Shown here piece by piece: positions 51,101 through 57,902 of a stretch of DNA of 64,000 bases. Where the stretch lies: NCBI GenBank assembly GCA_019416455.1, contig DXXG01000007.1, positions 372,001-436,000 on the forward strand, read 5' to 3'. The stretch's first letter is position 1. Each line of letters opens with the position of its first letter. The DNA comes from Clostridiales bacterium. GTDB lineage: Bacteria > Bacillota > Clostridia > Oscillospirales > Acutalibacteraceae. A program made the position numbers and the translations under genes. Below the pieces are notes generated by a model, which had not been told where the DNA came from, ran no database searches, and worked only from the letters and a program-made list of their open reading frames with translations.

Positions 51101-51457
51101 TTATGCTTGGATCAGCCGCAAAGCAGCGGGCGCTTCCTGCTCTCCCCCGTCCAGATACTGCTGTCCTGGGATCTGGGGGACCATCTCAATGGCTGTTGCC
51201 TGCCCGTCCTGATCACCCGTGATATACAGAGAGGTTTTCACTGCGCTTGTGGGTTCCAGCTTGCTCTTGGCGGTCACTTCTACCTGTACGGTCTGGCGTT
51301 CCGAGTCCGGCACAAACACCATCTGAATCGTCAAAGTTCGTTTTTTCTCCGCTTTCGTATTTGGGTCCAGGATGTTTTCCAGGATCTTGGCCATCTCGTA
51401 ATCGGCCCGCTCCTTAAATGCCCCGTGGGCCATGTCGATAATGCTTTTCCGATCCAC
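51101..51457 (-). CDS. Phage replication-region protein
   Basis: A 118-residue protein: DMAHGAFKERADYEMAKILENI with DPNTKAEKKRTLTIQMVFVP, then QVEVTAKSKLEPTSAVKTSLYI. Similar proteins in Clostridia phages are often labelled replication terminator protein, a label I cannot verify. The GTG start follows the stop of the small membrane gene directly. Confidence 0.65.
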   Translation of the reverse strand: MDRKSIIDMAHGAFKERADYEMAKILENILDPNTKAEKKRTLTIQMVFVPDSERQTVQVEVTAKSKLEPTSAVKTSLYITGDQDGQATAIEMVPQIPGQQYLDGGEQEAPAALRLIQA

Positions 51458-51646
51458 TTACGCCGCCCCCTTCCAGTAATCCTCCACCGCTTTCCGGCGG
51501 GGCACGGGATAGGTCTTGTGCTGAGCGGCCTTCCTGGCTTTGCGCTTGTCCCACAGATCCCAGGCCCAGACAAACAGCTGGGCGACCAGGATAAACCCGC
51601 AAATGGAAGCGGCGCCGAAACCCAGTAAAATCAGTTGTTCCATCAT
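51458..51646 (-). CDS. Small single-pass membrane protein
   Basis: A 62-residue protein with one transmembrane helix (LILLGFGAASICGFILVAQLF) and a basic cytoplasmic tail. The ATG overlaps the stop of the upstream zinc-ribbon gene as ATGA. Function unknown; possibly a superinfection or host-takeover factor, but nothing in the sequence shows this. Confidence 0.68.
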   Translation of the reverse strand: MMEQLILLGFGAASICGFILVAQLFVWAWDLWDKRKARKAAQHKTYPVPRRKAVEDYWKGAA

Positions 51647-51801
51647 TTTTCCTTTTCCTCTCTGTATGTTCTTGGATGCTCTTGTTCAGGTCTCTCCCGC
51701 CTGCGGTATTCGCAGTGAGGGCAGACATACCCACCCGGGGGAATTTTTTTATCCCGGCACACGTGCCAGCGCAGGCCGCATACCACACATTTTTCAGTCA
51801 T
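51643..51801 (-). CDS. Small zinc-ribbon protein
   Basis: A 52-codon frame reading MTEKCVVCGLRWHVCRDKK, then GGYVCPHCEYRRRERPEQ and a charged tail. The CxxC-x6-C and CPHC pattern suggests a zinc ribbon. GGGAG lies seven bases before the ATG. Its stop overlaps the following gene as ATGA. It may be a DNA- or RNA-binding accessory of the phage early region. Confidence 0.72.
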   Translation of the reverse strand: MTEKCVVCGLRWHVCRDKKIPPGGYVCPHCEYRRRERPEQEHPRTYREEKEK

Positions 51802-51823
51802 AGCAAACTCCCGTAATAGACTT

Positions 51824-52081
51824 TCATATCTCCAGCTTTTGGGCCACGTATCCTCTTCTCCTTCTGGGAGCGGAGGTTGTGAAATTACGCTGGTACGGCG
51901 TGGGTTCTCCCATGTGGGACATGATGTAAGCCTTTAGGCCGCTTTCAGACACCAAATGCTCCCGACCAGTTTGGAGTGTTGGTCCAAACTGACCGGAAAG
52001 AACCATCTGGCGCACCGTCCGGGGGCTCTTGTTTCCCAGCTTCTCCGCCACCTGCCGCACCGTGTAGTAGTTTTCGATCAA
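51824..52081 (-). CDS. Excisionase-like helix-turn-helix protein
   Basis: An 85-residue protein: YYTVRQVAEKLGNKSPRTVRQMV with SGQFGPTLQTGREHLVSESGLKAYI matches the MerR/excisionase-type winged helix (HTH_17). The tail is basic. It may be the prophage excisionase or an early regulator. TTG start with AAGGAGG eight bases upstream. It is divergent from the two small plus-strand genes. Confidence 0.75.
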   Translation of the reverse strand: MIENYYTVRQVAEKLGNKSPRTVRQMVLSGQFGPTLQTGREHLVSESGLKAYIMSHMGEPTPYQRNFTTSAPRRRRGYVAQKLEI

Positions 52082-52102
52082 TGGTCAAACCTCCTTTCAC
52101 CC

Positions 52103-52147
52103 GGCTTTATCTTTGGTTTCTTTTTCCAACCTCCCGTGGTATAATCA
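52103..52147 (+). promoter_or_regulatory. Promoter copy 1 (45-bp duplicated promoter)
   Basis: Ends in CCCGTGGTATAATCA with an extended TGG-TATAAT -10 at 52140-52145. A second copy with about four mismatches lies at 52426-52470. It would drive the frameshifted gene at 52170. Confidence 0.75.
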
Positions 52148-52169
52148 AACCTTGAAAGGACTGGTATTT

Positions 52170-52336
52170 TTGCGTGTTCCAAAGATAGATCCGGAAATTC
52201 TTGAACATAGCCGTAGAATCATGAAAGCGAAAGATTCCGCACGGAAAAACATGAGTTTTGGGAATGGTTCAAAGATAAGGGAGTGGATATTCTAGCCGTC
52301 ATCATCTCCCTGATCGCACTTATAAGAACGTTCTAA
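52170..52336 (+). pseudogene. Tiny membrane-protein gene, apparently frameshifted
   Basis: A TTG with AAAGGA nine bases upstream starts MRVPKIDPEILEHSRRIMK; this frame ends at a TAG at 52293-52295. An overlapping frame continues ERFRTEKHEFWEWFKDKG and DILAVIISLIALIRTF, a convincing charged-then-transmembrane ending, to TAA at 52334-52336, but lacks a start. Joining both near 52225-52240 gives one sensible 55-residue protein, so one indel or a programmed shift is likely. Confidence 0.5.
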
Positions 52337-52425
52337 CCAGGGCTACTGTTGCCAGCACCAAAGCCAACAGCCCCGGCCATTTTTCTTTTATCCAGTCCGT
52401 CCCCCTCGCCCCCTTCCCTTCATCC

Positions 52426-52470
52426 CGCTTTGTCTTTGGTTTCTTTTCCCACCCTCCCGTGGTATAATCA
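52426..52470 (+). promoter_or_regulatory. Promoter copy 2 (45-bp duplicated promoter)
   Basis: Same block as 52103-52147, with extended TGG-TATAAT at 52463-52468, about 25 bp before the GTG start of the next small gene. Confidence 0.75.
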
Positions 52471-52492
52471 GGCTAGAAGGGAGGTGAAACAT

Positions 52493-52642
52493 GTGACAAA
52501 GCCTGAAATAATTGCCGCTTTGTGGATGGTTAACCACGATATGAGCCACCTGGAAACCTTGAATGACTACATCCGACAGTTTGATGAACTAACAAAGCAG
52601 GCTGAATCTTTTCTCTCACAAATGGATGAGCCTCAAAGCTAA
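52493..52642 (+). CDS. Small helical phage protein
   Basis: A 49-residue protein: MTKPEIIAALWMVNHDMSHL, then TLNDYIRQFDELTKQAESF and a short acidic end. GTG start eight bases after GGGAGG, and a good promoter upstream. It is soluble and amphipathic-helical; no family recognised. Its 3' end overlaps the convergent minus-strand small gene by 27 bp. Confidence 0.65.
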   Translation: MTKPEIIAALWMVNHDMSHLETLNDYIRQFDELTKQAESFLSQMDEPQS

Positions 52643-52771
52643 CTCGGCCACATCTTTAAGGTCATAGGCCGTCAACCCGTTGCGCTTACACTGCTCCACC
52701 AGCGTGAGCGCAATTTCTTTTTTGACTTTCTGCTCATTCTCCATTTCTTTGACAGACTTAATTGTCGCCAA
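52616..52771 (-). CDS. Small helical phage protein
   Basis: A 51-residue protein: MATIKSVKEMENEQKVKKEI, then LTLVEQCKRNGLTAYDLKDVA and a hydrophobic end. TTG start with GGTGAGG just upstream. Likely an early phage protein of unknown function; it lies downstream of the Cro-like gene on the same strand. Confidence 0.6.
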   Translation of the reverse strand: MATIKSVKEMENEQKVKKEIALTLVEQCKRNGLTAYDLKDVAELALRLIHL

Positions 52772-52857
52772 ATTCCTCACCCCCTCTCACCTGGCCTATT
52801 CTTCTTAGTTTTTGTTAATAGCTTCACTTTTTGTTAAAGTAAATTGCGCTACGCAAA

Positions 52858-53064
52858 TTATTGACTAAAAAAATAGGAACCAAACTCCTTGTCTTTTATC
52901 TTCAACTCAGCGGCCACAATTTCTGCTTCCTCCAACGAAAGAGGGCGAATATTGTTGAGTTTTTGGCACATAGTGGGGGCTGCTATTCCCAGTTTTTCGG
53001 CTAATTGAACCTGCGTAATACCCAATTTACTCATTCTGGACTTTATCTTGTCCGTGTTTATCAA
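52858..53064 (-). CDS. Cro-like XRE regulator
   Basis: A 68-residue HTH protein: INTDKIKSRMSKLGITQVQL, EKLGIAAPTMCQKLNNIRPL and SLEEAEIVAAELKI. The TTG start at 53064 follows AAGGAGGG by nine bases; the ATG at 53085 overlaps the ribosome site and is unlikely. Divergent from the CI-like repressor, so it probably starts the lytic transcript by opposing the repressor. Confidence 0.85.
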   Translation of the reverse strand: MINTDKIKSRMSKLGITQVQLAEKLGIAAPTMCQKLNNIRPLSLEEAEIVAAELKIKDKEFGSYFFSQ

Positions 53065-53220
53065 CTTGCAAACCCTCCTTTCCATGCCCCAATAATAGCA
53101 TAGCGCAATTTTTGAGTCAAGAGGTTTTTGAAAATTATTTTCGTTGTGCAATTTTTTGTATTGCGTTTTGCAAATTCCTGTGATATAGTGTTTGCAAGAC
53201 CAAGAAAAGGAGGGGAAAAG
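53065..53220. promoter_or_regulatory. Divergent lysis-lysogeny switch region
   Basis: Leftward promoter TTGACT (53120-53115), 17 bp, TATTAT (53097-53092). Rightward promoter TTGCGT (53161-53166), 17 bp, TATAGT (53184-53189). Related 13-bp imperfect palindromes, TTGCGTTTTGCAA at 53161-53173 and TTCGTTGTGCAAT at about 53140-53152, overlap or flank the rightward promoter; a perfect version TTGCGCTACGCAA lies at 52844-52856 behind the Cro-like gene, and a half site ATTGCGC lies in the leftward spacer. Confidence 0.75.
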
Positions 53221-53895
53221 TTGAGCGATAACATCTTAGGAGATAGAATCAAAGAACGGCGACTCGAATTAGAAATGACTCAAGGTGATGTAGCGAAAGA
53301 AATTGGTGTGGCTACTTCAACCATTCAACGTTACGAAACTGATTCTATTGGAAAAATCAAATTGCCCGTTGTGGAAGCGATTGCCCGTGTGTTGAGAGTC
53401 TCACCAGACTGGCTAATTGGAAAAAGTGATGAAAAAGAAGTCCAGAGTATATCCTTTTTCGATTTCACTTCCATCCCCAACTTGATGCCTCTCCCTAAAA
53501 CTCGGGAGGTTCCTCGGCTGGGTACCATCGCCTGCGGAGAGCCGATTCTAGCTCAGGAAAATATAGAGGATTACGACAAGGCGCCCGAGGGCGTAAACTG
53601 CGACTTTACGCTGAAATGTAAGGGAGACAGCATGGTGGGCGCCCGTATCAATGACGGAGACATTGTGTATGTCCGCCAGCAAGATGAAGTGGAAAACGGG
53701 GAAATCGCGGCCGTCTTGGTGAACGATGGATCTGAGGAATCCTCCGCCACCTTGAAGCGTGTATACCTGTACGAAAACCAGATCGTGCTGCAAGCGGAAA
53801 ACCCTAAATACTCCCCTTGGGTCTATACTGGGGAGGACATGAATAAGGTGCGTATCATTGGAAAGGCTGTGGCCTTTCTCAGTGAAGTACAATAA
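53221..53895 (+). CDS. CI-like repressor (XRE domain plus S24 peptidase)
   Basis: A 224-residue lysogeny repressor. HTH: LGDRIKERRLELEMTQGDVA with GVATSTIQRYETDS. The C-terminal LexA/S24 domain has GTIACGEPI (cleavage region), KCKGDSMVGARINDGD with the nucleophile Ser, and ATLKRVYLY with the Lys. RecA-stimulated self-cleavage would induce the prophage. TTG start with AAGGAGGGG. It represses the leftward promoter and probably itself. Confidence 0.92.
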   Translation: MSDNILGDRIKERRLELEMTQGDVAKEIGVATSTIQRYETDSIGKIKLPVVEAIARVLRVSPDWLIGKSDEKEVQSISFFDFTSIPNLMPLPKTREVPRLGTIACGEPILAQENIEDYDKAPEGVNCDFTLKCKGDSMVGARINDGDIVYVRQQDEVENGEIAAVLVNDGSEESSATLKRVYLYENQIVLQAENPKYSPWVYTGEDMNKVRIIGKAVAFLSEVQ

Positions 53896-53917
53896 TATTT
53901 TAAACGAGGGATAGAAC

Positions 53918-54502
53918 ATGAAAAAGAAAGTGTTGTCCATCATCTGTGCCGGACTGATTGCCATAAGCACTGCCGCCTGTTCTTCTACGGGAATTTCAGA
54001 AAAAGAATACCAAAGCCTTGTGGATGAAAATGCCGCTTTGCAGTCACAAGTAGAAGCACTGCAAGCGCAATTGGAAGCTACACCTGACCCGACTCCCATC
54101 CCAGAACCAACCCCTTCTCCGGAACCTACTCCAACCCCCGAGCCCGAAATGACGGAAGAGGAGTTCAAAGCGGCTTGTACAGTTGGTTACGATTATAAAA
54201 CCCTTGCGAGAGATCCTAAAACTTACATTGGAAATAAGGCAATGTTCCGTGGCGAAGTAATTCAAGTTATGGAAGACAGCGGAATCACAGTGCTCCGTGT
54301 AAACGTCACTCAAAATGAATGGGGTTATTGGGAAGACACCATGTACGTGTGGTATATCCCTGATCCAGAGGAACCTAGAATTTTGGAAGATGATATCGTA
54401 ACCATGTATGGTGAAATGCAAGACCTTATAACATACGAAACCATAATGGGCGGTACTGTAACAATTCCTCAGCTTTATGCGCATTATATCGACATAGAAT
54501 AA
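53918..54502 (+). CDS. Prophage-encoded lipoprotein
   Basis: A 194-residue protein with a lipoprotein signal (KKKVLSIICAGLIAISTAAC, lipobox STAAC), a short coiled coil (ENAALQSQVEALQAQLEA), a Pro-Thr-Glu spacer and a C-terminal beta-rich domain (YIGNKAMFRGEVIQVMED, MYVWYIPDPEEPRILEDD) that looks like an OB fold. It is expressed next to the repressor, 22 bp downstream, so it is made in lysogens; a superinfection-exclusion or surface-change role is inferred. Confidence 0.82.
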   Translation: MKKKVLSIICAGLIAISTAACSSTGISEKEYQSLVDENAALQSQVEALQAQLEATPDPTPIPEPTPSPEPTPTPEPEMTEEEFKAACTVGYDYKTLARDPKTYIGNKAMFRGEVIQVMEDSGITVLRVNVTQNEWGYWEDTMYVWYIPDPEEPRILEDDIVTMYGEMQDLITYETIMGGTVTIPQLYAHYIDIE

Positions 54503-54504
54503 AA

Positions 54505-54540
54505 AAAAACCGCCCCCGGTGCTGGAACACCAGGAGCGGC
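54505..54540 (-). terminator. Hairpin between lipoprotein and integrase genes
   Basis: Imperfect stem CCGCCCCCGGTG / CACCAGGAGCGG with a six-base loop. The T-run lies on the minus-strand side, so it works best against minus-strand transcription coming from the integrase side; the hairpin may also slow plus-strand read-through. Confidence 0.65.
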
Positions 54541-54638
54541 GCTAGAACAGCTTACCCAGAGGATAAAATCTGTCCACAACACACAGATTATACCACCTCC
54601 GGGCAGGCTTTGCAAGTCATACCCTGGAGGTGTTTTTT

Positions 54639-55700
54639 GTGAAAAAGAGAAAGGACGGCAGGTATCAGAAAAAGGTCACCCTCCCGGATGGCCGCCAGAA
54701 GGTGGTGTATGGGAAATCCCAGGGCGAAATCAAGCAGAAGGCTCAAGACCTGCTGCAGGAATACCAGAGCGGTCTGGTGATCGGGGATGATACCACCGTG
54801 GGAGAGTGGACCGTGCAATGGTTTGCCACCTATAAAGGAAATCTCCGGAAAGTCACCCGGGAGAACTATGCCATCCTCTATAATAAGCACATTCTCCCCC
54901 ACCTGGGCTCCCTACCCCTCCGGGAAGTGCGTCCCGCTCATTGCCAGGGCATCATGGCGGCGGTGGCCGCGGATTCTGAGAGCTTGCAGAGAAAAGTCCT
55001 GGTCATTATGAGGCAGATCTTTGGCACCGCCCGGCAGAACCGCCTGATCCTTTTTGATCCCACCGAAGGACTGACCATCACAAAGCGGATTTCCGAATCC
55101 AAGACAAAGTATCTATCTCCTGAACAGCAGCGGCAACTGATGAACGCCGTGACAGATCCTCGAGCGCGGGCCTTCTGCGGCCTATGCCTGTATGCCGGGC
55201 TGCGACGTGAAGAAGCCCTAGGGCTGCAATGGGGCGACATCGACACCGTGATCCATGTGCGCCGGGCTGTGACATTTGTAGGAAATGATCCTGACCCTGA
55301 TCTCTCCCTGAAAACGAAATCCTCCTACCGAGACGTGCCCATCCTAAGTGAGCTTCAGCCAATTCTGAATGCTACACCAAGGACCAGCCTTTTCGTGATC
55401 CCCACTGCCACAGGACAGGTAATGACCAAAAGCGCCTTCCGCCGCATGTGGTACAAGGTGGAGCAGGCCGTGGATTTTCGCGTGACACCCCACATGCTGC
55501 GCCATTCCTTCGCTACCAATCTTCACGGGGCAAAGATAGACCTAAAGACAGCCCAGCACATTTTGGGACATTCTTCCATTTCCGTGACCGCTAATATCTA
55601 CACCCACATTCAGAACGGCGAAACGGAAAAAGCCATGACAAAAGTACAGCGATTTATCTCAAGTAGTCAAAAAGTAGTCAAAACCAAGAAAAAGGCCTAG
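54639..55700 (+). CDS. int: Tyrosine integrase
   Basis: A 353-residue recombinase. N-terminal arm-binding AP2-like part (KKRKDGRYQKKVTLPDGRQK), SAM-like core-binding part (VGEWTVQWFATYKGN), catalytic part with GLRREEALGLQW (Arg), PHMLRHSFATNL (His-x-x-Arg), LGHSSISVTANIYTH (His and Tyr). The GTG at 54639 has GGAGG upstream. The gene ends 27 bp before attR and its last codons contain the repeated GTAGTCA arm sites. Confidence 0.96.
   Translation: MKKRKDGRYQKKVTLPDGRQKVVYGKSQGEIKQKAQDLLQEYQSGLVIGDDTTVGEWTVQWFATYKGNLRKVTRENYAILYNKHILPHLGSLPLREVRPAHCQGIMAAVAADSESLQRKVLVIMRQIFGTARQNRLILFDPTEGLTITKRISESKTKYLSPEQQRQLMNAVTDPRARAFCGLCLYAGLRREEALGLQWGDIDTVIHVRRAVTFVGNDPDPDLSLKTKSSYRDVPILSELQPILNATPRTSLFVIPTATGQVMTKSAFRRMWYKVEQAVDFRVTPHMLRHSFATNLHGAKIDLKTAQHILGHSSISVTANIYTHIQNGETEKAMTKVQRFISSSQKVVKTKKKA
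55663..55680. repeat. Candidate integrase arm-type sites near attR
   Basis: GTAGTCA at 55663-55669 and 55674-55680, with the same four-base spacing as at 20494-20511. Confidence 0.65.
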
Positions 55701-55727
55701 TTTTTCCCGGTTTTTCTGGATTCCCGG

Positions 55728-55777
55728 CTTGACTTTTAATCAAGGTGTCCGGGGTTCGAATCCCCGATGGGTCACCA
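55728..55777. repeat. attR core (50-bp partial tRNA-Lys)
   Basis: Exact copy of the last 50 bases of tRNA-Lys. It lacks the acceptor 5' strand and D-arm, so it is not a working tRNA. Confidence 0.95.
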
Positions 55778-55783
55778 GAACTT

Positions 55784-55830
55784 AATCAAAGTCCCCGAGA
55801 ATGAAAATTTCTCGGGGACTTTGATTTTTT
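55784..55830 (+). terminator. Strong terminator just outside attR, probably the original tRNA-Lys terminator
   Basis: Eighteen-base perfect stem (55784-55801 with 55809-55826) around CCCCGAGAA / TTCTCGGGG and a T-run. It lies seven bases past the repeat, where the tRNA terminator would have been before integration. Confidence 0.9.
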
Positions 55831-55880
55831 CATGGAACTCCTTTTCGGAGAAAACAGTCTTTTTTCTTGCGAAAAGGCTG

Positions 55881-55909
55881 TTGACAAACTACGCGGCCCA
55901 CGGTATCTT
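55881..55909 (+). promoter_or_regulatory. Promoter of GH172 gene
   Basis: TTGACA, 17 bp, TATCTT, about 65 bp before the ATG at 55980. The rest of the 150-bp gap shows nothing else of note. Confidence 0.62.
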
Positions 55910-55979
55910 TATGGCATCGGCGCCGCTTTTGGGGCGTTTCTATTTCTTACAATTTGGGTTTAAGAAAAGAGGAGTTTTC

Positions 55980-57065
55980 ATGTTTCATGGTATGGTAAAC
56001 GGACTGGGAGACCTGACCCGGCTCTCCAGTGGGGTTTCTCGGTCCATCAGTCCGGAAAATTACACGGGTGAACCTGGAAAAGGCGGCATGTGCGAGCTGG
56101 AAAACGGCAACGCCAAAAACGCCGCCAGAGACTTAGGCAAGGGCTGGAAGGTAAACCCCTACATTTACATTGAAGCGGGACAGACCTTTGAAATCGCCAA
56201 CATCCAAGGTCCCGGCATCATTCAGCACATCTGGATGACCCCCACTGGTTCCTGGCGGAACTGCATCATCCGTTTTTACTGGGACGGACAGGAGAATCCC
56301 TCCGTAGAATGTCCCGTAGGTGACTTTTTCGCCTCCACCTGGAACCGCTATGCCCAGCTTTCCTCCCTGGCGGTGTGCGTCAATCCGGGAAGCGCGTTCA
56401 ACTGCTACTGGCAGATGCCTTTCCGGAAAAACTGCCGCATCACCTTGGAAAATATCGGCAGTGAGCGGATCACCTACTACTATCAGATCGACTACACCCT
56501 CACCCAAGTGCCTGAGGATTGCGCTTATTTCCACGCCCAGTTCCGGCGGGTCAATCCCCTGCCCTACAAGTCCGTCTACACACTGGTGGACGGGGTCCAA
56601 GGCCAGGGCCATTATGTGGGAACCTACATGGCCTGGGGCGTAAACAACAACGGCTGGTGGGGCGAAGGAGAGATCAAATTCTACCTGGACGGGGACACCG
56701 AGTATCCCACCATCTGCGGCACCGGCACAGAGGACTATTTCTGCGGGTCTTACGACTTTGAGGATCCGGTCACCCACGACCGCTACGTGCCTTTCACCAC
56801 CCCTTACTCGGGACTGCACCAGGTCATCACCCCCGACAAGCTGTACAACAGTCAATTCCGGTTCGGCATGTACCGGTGGCACATCACCGACCCCATCCGC
56901 TTCCAGGACAGCCTGAGGGTGACCATCCAGGCTCTGGGCTGGCGGGAAGGCGGCCGTTACCTGCCCTTGCAGGACGACATCGCTTCCGTAGCCTACTGGT
57001 ATCAGACTCTGCCAACCGCGCCCTTCCCCCCTCTGCCCGACAAAGACTATCTAGAAAACATCTGA
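55980..57065 (+). CDS. GH172-type glycoside hydrolase (DUF2961)
   Basis: A 361-residue protein with no signal peptide. N-terminal LTRLSSGVSRSISPEN and RDLGKGWKVNPYIYIEAG, then IQHIWMTPTG, FRRVNPLPYKSVYTLVDG, WWGEGEIKFYLDGD, the conserved CGTGTEDYFCGSY with a likely catalytic Glu, and YRWHITDPIRF. This is the DUF2961 pattern; family GH172 includes difructose-dianhydride synthase/hydrolase and arabinofuranosidases. ATG at 55980 follows GAGGAG. It is monocistronic. Confidence 0.9.
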   Translation: MFHGMVNGLGDLTRLSSGVSRSISPENYTGEPGKGGMCELENGNAKNAARDLGKGWKVNPYIYIEAGQTFEIANIQGPGIIQHIWMTPTGSWRNCIIRFYWDGQENPSVECPVGDFFASTWNRYAQLSSLAVCVNPGSAFNCYWQMPFRKNCRITLENIGSERITYYYQIDYTLTQVPEDCAYFHAQFRRVNPLPYKSVYTLVDGVQGQGHYVGTYMAWGVNNNGWWGEGEIKFYLDGDTEYPTICGTGTEDYFCGSYDFEDPVTHDRYVPFTTPYSGLHQVITPDKLYNSQFRFGMYRWHITDPIRFQDSLRVTIQALGWREGGRYLPLQDDIASVAYWYQTLPTAPFPPLPDKDYLENI

Positions 57066-57082
57066 CACACTAATCTCACACC

Positions 57083-57125
57083 AAAACGCCCCAGGAAAGC
57101 ACAGCGCTTTCCCGGGGTGTTTTTT
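57083..57125. terminator. Bidirectional terminator between convergent genes
   Basis: Fifteen-base stem ACGCCCC-A-GGAAAGC / GCTTTCC-C-GGGGTGT with a short loop and T-run on the plus strand and an A-run before it; it serves GH172 and the convergent repair operon. Confidence 0.88.
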
Positions 57126-57128
57126 CGG

Positions 57129-57902
57129 TCACCGGACATGAGAATGGGACTCCTCTTCCAGTTCTGTCATCAGCGGCCAATAGCGTTTGGGGCACAGGTT
57201 CCGCCGAAGGGTGGGATTTTCTCTGCCCTCCACGGCGATGGTTCGGTAGAAGGCTTTCCACAGCTCCCGCCAGCGAAGTTCCTCCTCCCCAGGCTGGGGC
57301 AGCTCTATCTGGTCAGCCTGGAAAAACTCACCGGGAGTGTCCGCCCGGTGAAGGAATCCCATGCCGTGGTTCCCGTCGTAGATCACGAAATTCTCGCTGG
57401 GGAGCCGGTCGCAGAAATGGGGAGCCACCAAGGGCAGCACCCGGTTGTTGGGAACGATCCTGGCCGCTAGAAATTCCCCCGTATCGGAAAACCGGAGGAA
57501 CTCCAAGGTGTGGTGGGCCTCGTTCCGCAGGTTAAGGACTCCTTTTTCCAAAGCGTGGACCACCGGATGGGTGGTGAACTTGGTCACGTTCGCCCCCACT
57601 TTATACCCCATGAGCAAAAAACGCAGCAAAGCCATCTCCCGGTCCGGCAGACAGGTGAGGAATCCTTCCCGCACCAGGCGCAGGGCTTGGTGCGAGATCT
57701 TCCGGGGGATGGACCGCTCTACTCGGTCCGCCAATTCTTTTTGGGTGGGGACCTCTTTCCAACCGAAAAGACTCTGCTGATCCTCCTCCCAGGCCTGGAT
57801 GCTCACCGGCAGCTCCTTTGCTCGGAAGCACTCAAAGACACAGCAGAGGAACCCTTGGTAGGAACCGTCGTAGCGGTAGATCAAATTTGTCCGGTAAGGC
57901 AT
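57129..57902 (-). CDS. TIGR03915-type putative DNA repair protein (SAM/DUF4130)
   Basis: A 257-residue protein always paired with the radical SAM gene upstream. Features: YRYDGSYQGFLCCVFECF at the start, KVGANVTKFTTHPVV, HTLEFLRFSDTG, PLVAPHFCDRL, FVIYDGNHGMGF, and the end LRRNLCPKRYWPLMTE. The family is thought to act on DNA together with its partner; the reaction is unknown. It overlaps the upstream gene by 22 bp and is under its LexA-boxed promoter. Confidence 0.92.
   Translation of the reverse strand: MPYRTNLIYRYDGSYQGFLCCVFECFRAKELPVSIQAWEEDQQSLFGWKEVPTQKELADRVERSIPRKISHQALRLVREGFLTCLPDREMALLRFLLMGYKVGANVTKFTTHPVVHALEKGVLNLRNEAHHTLEFLRFSDTGEFLAARIVPNNRVLPLVAPHFCDRLPSENFVIYDGNHGMGFLHRADTPGEFFQADQIELPQPGEEELRWRELWKAFYRTIAVEGRENPTLRRNLCPKRYWPLMTELEEESHSHVR

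Larger units (their letters stand above)
20350..55777. mobile_element. Integrated siphovirus-type prophage in tRNA-Lys
   Basis: A 35.4-kb element bounded by identical 50-bp repeats of the tRNA-Lys 3' part. It holds a tyrosine integrase beside attR, a divergent CI/Cro-like switch, replication genes with SSB, an ArpU-like late regulator, HNH, P27-type small and large terminase, portal, ClpP-like protease, HK97-type capsid, connectors, tail tube, frameshifted chaperone pair, tape measure, Dit, tail spike, fibres, holin and amidase. Head, tail and lysis modules look complete. Defects seen are a nonsense codon in a C5 methyltransferase and a frameshift in a tiny gene, neither clearly essential, so it may still be inducible. 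Confidence 0.96.

Noticed and set aside
55728..55777. A second tRNA-Lys.
   Set aside because: Only the 3' half is present; it is the attR repeat.
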